Shown one piece after another: positions 10,848-16,988 of a DNA stretch of 33,948 bases. Origin of the DNA: Priapulus caudatus. Lineage: Eukaryota; Priapulida; Priapulimorpha; Priapulimorphida; Priapulidae. The notes under the pieces were generated by a model that saw nothing but the letters and a program-made list of their open reading frames with translations, searched no databases and was not told where the DNA came from. The first letter of the stretch is position 1. The number at the start of each line of letters is the position of its first letter. The DNA lies in NCBI RefSeq assembly GCF_000485595.1, contig NW_014577332.1, positions 304,246 through 338,193 on the forward strand. Direction: 5' to 3'. The translations under genes were made by a program, and so were the position numbers.

Positions 10848-13090
10848 CCACATTATGTTTCTGCTGATTCTGTTCAGGTTGTGCTGGAGTGTGGAGAGGG
10901 CTACAGCGTGGCCGGCGCCAGCACGAAGCAGTGTGAGCAGAACAGCAGCTGGAGCGGCGGCGCGTCGGGCGAGTGCATGCCCGTGTCCGCGTGCAGCGCT
11001 CCCGCCGCAATCCCCAATGGCTGGATCATCACCGAGAACGACCAGCACGGCCACATGCTTGTGCGCTACTTCTGCAACGACAGGTAGCCACGCGGGCTGC
11101 GCTGCGAGTAGGCGGTGGAGACGGGGGAGGGGCGGAGCGCGAGAAGCGGCGTGACTCGCGTGGAAATGTCCGTGATCGCGTAGAACGTAGATCTGATGGC
11201 AGTTCTCTTTTTTAAAGTTTGGAATCGAAATCTCGTGGGTCACGAGATTTTGTGAACATGCACAAAAAATATTGAATTCTGAAACGTGTGTGGTCCCAAG
11301 GGTTTCGTTGAATAGATTGTGTACTGTATATGTATATACATATATATATATAAAGTTTTTAGATCTGTGCATTTACCTCTCATTCGTATCGTTGGTTTCC
11401 ATGTTGTGTTTGATCTTGCTTGGACCTGATCACTTCGTGCCGGCATCAGTGGGTGGGTCACGCACATGCGTTTGCATTCTGCGCACGTTGCAGATACACC
11501 CTCGTCGGCTCGCAGACGCGCACGTGCATGAGCGGACTGTGGACGGTCGGGCAGCCGTACTGCCAGCGCCAGTACAGCGGCTGGTTCTCGAGCAACGTCG
11601 TCAACAAGACGCTCGTCATTTCGATCACGACGAGCGTGATCATCCTGCTCGCGTTCGTCGTCACGATGAGCTTCGTGCAGCGCCGCTGCTTCAGGGTAAG
11701 TCTCGCAGTGTTCCTCTGCTCCAGGGTAAGGCTTGTAATGTTCCTTGCTCCAGGGTACAGCCTTGCAACCGTCTCAGCTTCAGGGTAAGGGTCGCAATAT
11801 TCCCTACTCCAGGGTAAGGCTTGCACTGTTCTTTTCACCAGGGTAAAGCCTCGCAACTATCCCAGCTCCAGAGTAAGGCTTGCAATGTTCTCTGCTTCAG
11901 GGTCGAATATAACCCTAGAGGCTTCTTTCTGGCCAACTATATGTGCAATGCAAAAGGCACCACTATTCCTAATGAAATCCATTATTTGTCTGCATACACA
12001 GTGAGTGTGTAATGAATAAAGCATTGCATATTCACTATTATTATTATTTTTAAACATTGTTATTATTGTTGTTGTTGTTGTTTATATAATTTCTTTTTTC
12101 ATATTTCCATATTTTCACTTGCAGTATACACTACCTCATTCATTAGCTAATTCCGTTGTTCTAAGTGATAGAATATGGTGATAGAAGAATCTTGACGATC
12201 ATAGAGCTTTCTGGTTGCTGCAATACAGAGAGCCGTTTGACTTTGGGGATGATTGCAAAACTTTCGATTATTACTGTTATACATGCAGTTCAATCTTAAA
12301 AAAATGGTATCACTGTTTTAAATGCATATAAAAATGATTGAATTCTGTTACGATGGTTATCATTTCAGACGGTTCGCAATTCGATATATCCTCCACAACA
12401 CAGACGGTGCTTCCCTCTGTGGGATGATGTAGAAGATGATGTCAGCACGCTGATGGCCATACAGGGTTGTCCACCCAGTTATAGTGATGCGATGACGAAT
12501 ACAGTTTGTCCTCCAGGTTAGTTACTGTGCAGGACTCAACTTATCCAACTTTATAATTACAATTATATAACACTAAATATAAACAACCAAATTATATATA
12601 CACGAGATGTGTATAATATTATCAAGAGTACATAATAGAGATCTATTAAGTACTCTTGATATTATATATCTAATCGTGTGACGTTATTCACTACCTAGTC
12701 CATCTAAACTATTGTGCATTTCTGGTATATACATGTACGATATTATTTGATACTCTCTTTTTTTAATAACGTCGGCTCGATTTTATTTCTGTAACAACGA
12801 AATTGGGCTTTTTATGCTTGTAATATGTGTGTGTTCATAATATTGTGATGATATACAAAACGTGTGTTTCCCTTTCAGACGAGGTGCCCACGTATGAGCA
12901 GGCGATCGGCAGCCATAACGAGCCCCTCATTAGCTTTCCTCCCGAATCGCCGGTGCCGCCGTACGACGAGGCCGTGCAGGCAGATCATCCTAGTGGGTAC
13001 GCCATTCTAATCAACATGGCGGCGGTCGACGACGACGACGACCTGATCGAGAGCATACACGGTGAGGACGAACCGTTGCTCGTGGGCTGA
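3203..13090 (+). CDS. Multi-sushi (CCP) single-pass membrane protein, SUSD4/SUSD6-like
   Basis: Fourteen coding exons join in frame to 1,938 nt (645 residues). Exons: 3203-3399, 4153-4199, 4457-4571, 4916-5059, 5377-5461, 5702-5791, 5952-6079, 6328-6492, 8460-8521, 8790-8926, 10878-11083, 11494-11695, 12369-12516, 12879-13090. Residues 1-25 form a signal peptide. A degenerate sushi-like region follows (cysteines 49, 98, 118, 144), then five sushi domains with the C..C..C..W..C pattern at about 160-222, 230-297, 301-361, 367-423 and 429-482. A membrane helix is at about 499-519. The 126-residue tail has PPSY (561-564), VPTYEQA (578-584) and VPPYDEA (601-607), an acidic run, and a terminal EDEPLL dileucine (638-643). 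PPxY-type motifs bind WW domains of NEDD4-family ubiquitin ligases, and ExxxLL signals direct endolysosomal sorting. The combination recalls vertebrate SUSD4 and SUSD6. A role as a surface adaptor for ubiquitin ligases is inference; orthology is not established. Confidence 0.88.
3513..3997. mobile_element. TA-flanked MITE with GTTCACACG ends, copy 1
   Basis: The left end is GCCGCGTTCACACGTAGC and the right end GTGTGAACGAGGC, with TA on each side (3511-3512, 3998-3999). TA flanks suggest a Tc1/mariner-type insertion, though the family is not certain. The word GTTCACACG or its complement recurs internally. A long hairpin lies at about 3731-3797. It sits in intron 1 of the sushi gene. Confidence 0.75.
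4153..4199 (+). CDS. Sushi gene exon 2 (47 nt)
   Basis: A small exon between TTTTTCAG and GCAG/GTATGT encodes GTSPNVHTEDLFSLA. Its phases (1 nt in, 1 nt out) link exons 1 and 3 exactly. It follows the transposon copy that fills much of intron 1. Confidence 0.75.
4457..4571 (+). CDS. Sushi gene exon 3: degenerate first sushi-like region
   Basis: It encodes SVILSPGDRILYVCEMSYHL and a further cysteine (RRSC), between TTCCACAG and ACG/GTATGT. The GD-x-x-x-Y-x-C pattern is sushi-like, but the usual tryptophan is not found in this region. Confidence 0.8.
4916..5059 (+). CDS. Sushi gene exon 4: end of region 1, start of sushi 2
   Basis: The acceptor ATTTCAG precedes 4916 and the donor ATGG/GTAAGC follows 5059. 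It encodes VVGDHYACVQT, a serine/alanine/threonine-rich linker, and the first cysteine of sushi 2 (CSEPYLRHG). Confidence 0.82.
5377..5461 (+). CDS. Sushi gene exon 5: middle of sushi 2
   Basis: It encodes FHVGAHVSLQCNDGYHLS, the standard G-x-x-V-x-x-x-C-x-x-G-Y core of a sushi domain, between ACATAG and TCT/GTAAGT. It ends in phase 0. Confidence 0.87.
5702..5791 (+). CDS. Sushi gene exon 6: end of sushi 2
   Basis: It encodes VRCQVDGNWLDTEGKVPVC, giving the last cysteines and the tryptophan of sushi 2. It is bounded by CTTGCAG and GAG/GTAAGT and is a clean 30-codon exon. Confidence 0.87.
5952..6079 (+). CDS. Sushi gene exon 7: first half of sushi 3
   Basis: It encodes KRKCVLPHKDPHGSY and then VIYFCDKGYR, with an aspartate-rich insert between. 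It is bounded by TTTTCAG and ACAG/GTGCGC, the latter a weaker donor. It ends in phase 2, matching exon 8. Confidence 0.82.
6328..6492 (+). CDS. Sushi gene exon 8: end of sushi 3, start of sushi 4
   Basis: It encodes MSFCLASGEWLSQPPKC and then CSRPPDIPNGFW. The acceptor is GTTGCAG. Choosing the donor AAAGA/GTAGGT, not the later GGTGTC, keeps phase with exon 9. GC content is higher than in the surrounding introns. Confidence 0.87.
6637..7010. mobile_element. hAT-like non-autonomous element in intron 8
   Basis: The ends are inverted: AGGGTGCGAAATTAAC on the left and GTTAATTTCTAACCCT on the right. Flanking 8-mers GGTATTGC (6629-6636) and GGTATTGT (7011-7018) differ at one base, as in an aged 8-bp hAT duplication. 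The interior repeats GGACTCCCT words, three of them in tandem near 6900-6950. A second copy lies at 17741-18056 in the kinesin gene. Confidence 0.65.
7201..7904. mobile_element. Interspersed element with ATACCCCCGC ends and an internal microsatellite
   Basis: The left end reads ATACCCCCGCCAACGAAG and the right end CGAAGCGGGGG...GTAT, the inverse of the left. A run of G follows the left end. The interior has GTCTGTCTGTCCGCC and ACTGGACCGATTTCAACCAT, then (CT)n and (TG)n tracts at about 7612-7760. I see no coding sequence. Exact ends are blurred by the G runs. Confidence 0.45.
7931..8418. mobile_element. TA-flanked MITE with GTTCACACG ends, copy 2
   Basis: The left end is GCTGCGTTCACACGTAGC and the right end GTGTGAACGAGGC, each flanked by TA. 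This 488-bp copy is about 95% identical by eye to the 485-bp copy at 3513-3997. Inside is a strong hairpin, GACTGGTCCGCGCTCGACAG mirrored by CTGTCGAGCGCGGACCAGTC. The element ends only about 40 bp before exon 9 of the sushi gene. Confidence 0.75.
8460..8521 (+). CDS. Sushi gene exon 9 (62 nt): middle of sushi 4
   Basis: In the correct frame it encodes QHYRYYCHADYILVGSSYYK. The last base joins GC of exon 10 to make the next cysteine codon. It lies between CTTGCAG and AAGT/GTAAGT, directly after a MITE. An overlapping longer frame (8234-8659) is a shadow. Confidence 0.83.
8790..8926 (+). CDS. Sushi gene exon 10: end of sushi 4, start of sushi 5
   Basis: It encodes DMENHVWSPDTIPPQC, then RCNPPHAPPHGMYTP and HYAHGEM. 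It is bounded by GTTCAG and ATG/GTGAGT. Its last ~65 bp, including the donor, recur in decayed form at about 8979-9047. Confidence 0.86.
8979..9047 (+). pseudogene. Decayed duplicate of the 3' end of exon 10 with its splice donor
   Basis: CATGCTCCTCCCCACATCAC onward parallels exon 10 from 8867. It keeps the words GTGAAACC-CTACTAC-AAACATGGTGA and a GTGAGT at 9041. No acceptor and no intact matching frame is evident, so it is probably not an exon. A shorter repeat of CTCATGCTCCTCCCCATC lies just before it (8953-8970). Confidence 0.55.
9048..10222. other. Intron 10 of the sushi gene, no further exon seen
   Basis: Unique, mostly AT-rich sequence with a C-rich portion around 9060-9520 (many CCACCC and CCCCTC words) and a short (AC)n run at 9735-9760. 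I found no open frame with splice context. Both neighbouring exons join in phase without a further exon. Confidence 0.5.
10223..10408. mobile_element. Small hAT-like MITE in intron 10
   Basis: The left end CAGGGGCGGATCCAGAGG is mirrored imperfectly by CCTAAATCCGCGCCTGG at the right. TGTC flanks both sides (10219-10222, 10409-10412). The interior has inverted ACCGGTTT/AAACCGG words. Ends starting CAGGGG are common among hAT-type MITEs, but only 4 bp of direct repeat is visible. Confidence 0.5.
10730..10850. repeat. (ATT)n microsatellite
   Basis: A nearly uninterrupted ATT/ATC tract just before exon 11, preceded by a TATATA run at about 10686-10700. Open frames crossing it on either strand are repeat artefacts. 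Confidence 0.9.
10878..11083 (+). CDS. Sushi gene exon 11: sushi 5 end and sushi 6 start
   Basis: It encodes VVLECGEGYSVAGASTKQC, WSGGASGEC and then CSAPAAIPNGW and LVRYFCNDR. It is bounded by TGTTCAG and ACAG/GTAGCC. It is strongly GC-rich compared with the flanking introns. It begins in phase 0, as exon 10 requires. Confidence 0.87.
11494..11695 (+). CDS. Sushi gene exon 12: end of sushi 6, stalk and membrane helix
   Basis: It encodes TLVGSQTRTCMSGLWTVGQ, PYCQR, a short stalk with an N-glycosylation sequon (NKT), then LVISITTSVIILLAFVVTM and the positive SFVQRRCFR stop-transfer. It is bounded by GTTGCAG and TTCAGG/GTAAGT. The donor is the first unit of a tandem array that continues into the intron. 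Confidence 0.87.
11682..11910 (+). repeat. Tandem array of donor-like ~30-bp units across the exon 12/intron 12 junction
   Basis: About eight units follow the pattern GCTYCAGGGTAAGGCTTGCA plus about ten bases. The GT positions are 11696, 11726, 11755, 11785, 11814, 11843, 11873 and 11902, so the spacing is 29-30 bp. The first is the real donor of exon 12 and contains its last codons. Most later units keep CAG/GGTAAG-like cores; the third, seventh and last are altered. The second GT is exactly 30 bp on and the reading frame stays open to it. Confidence 0.85.
12369..12516 (+). CDS. Sushi gene exon 13: cytoplasmic tail with a PPxY motif
   Basis: It encodes an acidic stretch (WDDVEDDVSTLMA) and CPPSYSDAM, a canonical PPxY ligand for WW domains. 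It lies between ATTTCAG and CCAG/GTTAGT. It starts in phase 0 and ends with 1 nt. Confidence 0.82.
12879..13090 (+). CDS. Sushi gene exon 14: tail end, stop codon
   Basis: It encodes DEVPTYEQAIG, PVPPYDEAVQ, a five-aspartate run and the C-terminal HGEDEPLLVG before TGA (13088-13090). VPTYEQA and VPPYDEA resemble [L/P]PxY ligands with valine in the first position. EDEPLL fits the (D/E)xxxL(L/I) sorting signal. Confidence 0.85.
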
Positions 13091-14240
13091 TCGGCGGCCA
13101 TGACGGCACGCAAGAAGCGGACGGACTGGAGAGTAATATATCATTCGTTGTCGTAAGAGATTATTCCCCCAGCGCTGAGCGTGCGCAATGCTCCACGTGC
13201 CGTCGACTGTGTGTTTTGTTGAGTGTGGGGCGTTAGGTGCGCCGGAGCATTGCAAATTTAATGCAATTAGATGCAGTCATTCGTACTGACGTTGCATGCT
13301 TGCTGTCGTACGGCGGTGATCACTCGTATAGTGTTGTCCTTCGTAAAGGAAATGTTCCACCGGGGGTTGAGTTGCGATTGAAGTAGGCAGGAAGTGTCGG
13401 AGTTACGAACGTAGTCGATTCCCAGATTTTCTTCGTAAGTGAATTGAGTGGAATTCGCGAGGACTCGGCTGGCTTGAGAAGCGTAGGTTGGTTCATGTGG
13501 ATGTCACGGTTTGTAGGTCACAATAATTAATGAAAAATGGGACATCGGTTGTAAGATTGGAATGCAAGTCACACGTACGTAACTCATGGGCTTCCTGTTG
13601 GTTTGTTGTGGAATCGATACGAGTTTATGTGATTAATGAAACAGGTTTCGCTTGCTTAGATGAGAGAATTCGTGAGTTATAGTGAATGGCTTATAATTAC
13701 TATATATGTTAACTAAATTAGCCAATGAATTAACATTGAGTTTGACAATGTATCGAAGTCACTGTATAATTTGTATGGATATATGTTCATGTCAAATCTG
13801 GATTTGTGCACTGTGTTACAATTGTACATCAGGAAGCAGCGAATATTAGTGTTAAAAGGCACTTTATTTTTAAGTGCTACAAGTAGGACTTGTAAATATA
13901 TTAGATGCGGGTGTATTGGTGGTGTAAATTAATGAATGCGCACTCACTGCTGGTTTTCTGCAATATTAGGCAAGTCAGTTTTCTTGTTACAAGCACTTAC
14001 TGTATCGTTCAGTCGAGCGTTTAACCTAGTCAAAGCAGAAAGCTCAAATATTGGCTGGCATGAGAATCTAGCAGAAGTCTTTTCAGCGCAACGACTGCTC
14101 CTTTTATGGCATTTAGATACTGAAGTAAATACTTATGTACACATGGTGTCTATCAAAAAGCTGCCAAATCTTTACAGTGTAGTTTGGACGTGCCACCAAC
14201 GACCTGTTTATTCATTTCCATAATAAAGGTGTAGGAGTAA
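13091..14240 (+). other. Probable 3' UTR of the sushi gene
   Basis: No further coding exon is seen after the TGA. The first AATAAA on this strand downstream of the stop is at 14222-14227. A 95-codon open frame at 13936-14223 ends on the same bases and shows no family features, so I treat it as UTR. Confidence 0.45.
14222..14227 (+). terminator. Candidate polyadenylation signal of the sushi gene
   Basis: AATAAA about 1.13 kb after the stop codon. A second one at 15021-15026 is an alternative, which would give a UTR of about 1.9 kb. Confidence 0.4.
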
Positions 14241-15797
14241 TACTTAATATAAGTCTTACGAGATATGCCTCTAAAAATATGTTAAAAATACAATAGTGGA
14301 ATTCGATGATTCACCATATATGACTGTAAGGGGCATTGTAGTATATACCTCATTGACATTCCGGTGATGTTTGCATTTAGTATGAATTCTTCTACTGTGG
14401 CTTGTCAGTATGAGCCCTAGGAGTTTTGTGTATAAAGGCAAACGAGTTGAAATGCACAATTCGAACAGCCATGCTGAGAACAACGTGTTTGCATGAAAAC
14501 AAGGTGCCAGTTGTGATCAGCAAGGTGGTGTTAAAGTTTCATTCGTTAACCATGACTATCTACCCTAACGGTTGATTGACCTATAAAATGCGTCCACGCA
14601 TCGTGTGATGGCATTTATTTGAACGTGTGTTCTGATTTTTGTTTGTTTAACCCATTTGGTATTCTGCAGGGATGCATTTCTGTGTGCTTTGTCTTATACA
14701 TGCACGTTCACACACAGAAGTAATACCAATGCCATGCACGTGCACATGCGCACCCTCACGAACGTTCAAACAGCAGTGGGTAGTCAATAACAATAATGCT
14801 AGCATAATCATTATTATGTTTCAATTCTGCTATACTTATGCATGTGTTTGCATAGGGATATGTAACGAATTTCAGTATATTTTCATGCTCCGTAGTATTT
14901 TATTATGTTCTAATTTTAGTTGTTTAACTTTTAATTTAGTCAGCTCATTTTCCCAATGTTGACAGCTCTTTTACAAACGTACTGACCATGCTCTACGACT
15001 GTCTAAAATCTCACCAGGACAATAAAATATGCATGTACATATTAGGCTACTCATTTTCTTATACAGGATTTATAAAGATGGTTTCTTCTGGCTATTGAAG
15101 CTATTTAGAGTATATTACCTTCGTGCTATTCTATTAATGCATTCCTTTGTCTTGCATTGTCTAGATATTATTGTCTCGTATGATATGCTCTCAAAGCAAA
15201 TTATTACCACTGCTTCTGCTCAGAAGTGCGAGTAGTTTTCAAAAACTAAAATAGTAATTAATATTTGAGCGCCTACCATAATGTAGACGAGGCTTATTGT
15301 AAACGGAGTATTCCATATCAACATGGCAAATTCATTAACCCTCGGGAATGGAAGCCCACGACAAAATGTAAAATAAGATTTGTCATCTATGATAAAACTG
15401 TGATAGTGTAGGCGGATATCGAAAAAGCCCAAATGGGTTTGAATCTTGTAGAAAACATTTAGCAGTGTTGTGGTTCATAATCAACTTATATAGGCCTACC
15501 ATTACATAATACACAAATAAAATGTTTAAAAAATTCATACAACAATGTTGGCTTTTATTATATGAATTATATGTCAATTTTTTATTTATCATAAATTACA
15601 ATAATACAATAGTTAGTATCGTTAGAAAGACAACAAACGTTCCACAGTAGACACCTAGTATACAAATAAGATTCTGGATAACCACAAACACAAACGAGTT
15701 GACAGACAAATCACTGCATCACACCAGACTGCCAGAAGGCATCAATGTCTGCACAGTACCATTATTATAATTGTAATTTCAGGTATTTTTCCCGCCT
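14241..15797. other. Gap between two convergent genes
   Basis: AT-rich unique sequence without recognised exons. It contains an alternative plus-strand AATAAA (15021-15026) and minus-strand signals (TTTATT at 15554-15559 and 15581-15586), so either gene's transcript could extend into it. Confidence 0.45.
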
Positions 15798-15803
15798 TTT
15801 ATT
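15798..15803 (-). terminator. Candidate polyadenylation signal of the kinesin gene
   Basis: AATAAA on the minus strand about 1.17 kb past the stop codon. Further signals at 15581-15586 and 15554-15559 are alternatives. Confidence 0.35.
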
Positions 15804-16972
15804 TGTTAATTTTGACGTTTTATAAATTGGGGACAACCGTGAAAATTGGACAGGACATAGCAGAGCAGCAGCATTCACATACGGACACGTAACTGAAGGC
15901 TTAGATATTTGTCATTTGAAAACATATACGTGAATGACTCAGAATCATATTATAGATTACAACATTGGCAATAGTCAGTGATTTTACAGCAGTATTTTAA
16001 TAGTGTACTGCCACGGCATTAAAAACGGTACCACATGTGAATGCTAAATCACTAGCGAAAGTATAAGAAAAAATCATAAAACACCAAAACGGAGACATGA
16101 TAAAATGAAACACTCAAGACTTCTCACGATATAAAATATTCATAAAAAATGAAAGTGCAGTGGATGCTACAAGATTAGTTATGGTGGTGACATTATGAAT
16201 TACATAGAGTTACAGATACCACCTGCATGTGCCCAAGATAAGGCATGAACGTTTCAGTTTTGGAAAACGTGCTGCTATTTAAACTGAGGAATGCAATTTC
16301 AAAATGAGCCAATATGCAACACAGAATAAATTTAACGACCGCATGGAAATAGTAGGAGTATGAATGAAAATTCAAGACAACAGACCAATACAAAATCATC
16401 ACCAAATAGTGTCAAATTTCGACCATGCAGATGATATCAACCTCTTGATTATATTCCTTACACTTCTACTCCACACATTCTTCTTTTCATGATGTATCAT
16501 ATTCTATAGTGCAAGTACAGTTTCTTTTTTGTTAATATTACCACCGCTCACCACCATCAACATGCGTATTTTGTACAAAAATCTCAACATTCGTCTCGCT
16601 TCTCACTGTTACTCAAACTCATCAGCAGCGATGCGTCCTCTCTCCCCTCTTCTTCATGTCCAACTCACCCTCCTCCTCCTTCCTCCCGCGCAGGATTCAA
16701 TCTCACTACTTCCATCATTATAGACAATAATTTACACTCTGATACAGTACCCAGAGCTCACGCCAATCTGTTCCACTGAAATATCACTTCGATGATTATG
16801 TGAACGCCGGCTCACTCACTACACCCCCGCTACCTTGACTATGCTACGATTATATAGGCAACCGACTTGAAGCATTCCACGGATCATCAAGTAGTTGCCG
16901 CACGATGATTACACGTGCAGTTCTTCACAGGATTGCATCTAGGTCGAATGGCTTCTGTTTCTGTCACCATAT
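15798..16972 (-). other. Probable 3' UTR of the kinesin gene
   Basis: The region downstream of the kinesin stop codon has no convincing coding exon. On the minus strand the first AATAAA downstream is at 15798-15803, read as TTTATT on the given strand. A 39-bp block at about 16713-16751 recurs near 17325-17363 within the last large intron. Confidence 0.45.
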
Positions 16973-16988
16973 TCATACTTTCGTTCGC
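16973..16988 (-). CDS. KIF23: KIF23 exon 25: last codons and stop
   Basis: After the acceptor TTTCTTGCAG the exon reads G CGA ACG AAA GTA TGA. With AA from exon 24 this gives KRTKV and stop. The short basic end matches the basic C-terminal end of vertebrate KIF23. Confidence 0.75.

Noticed and set aside
10609-11372. Long open frames on both strands across exon 11
   Set aside because: They are shadows produced by the (ATT)n repeat and the GC-rich exon; the sushi frame is the one with cysteine spacing and correct phases.
13936-14223. 95-codon open frame downstream of the sushi gene
   Set aside because: It lies in the likely 3' UTR, ends at the AATAAA, and shows no domain or codon pattern like the real exons.
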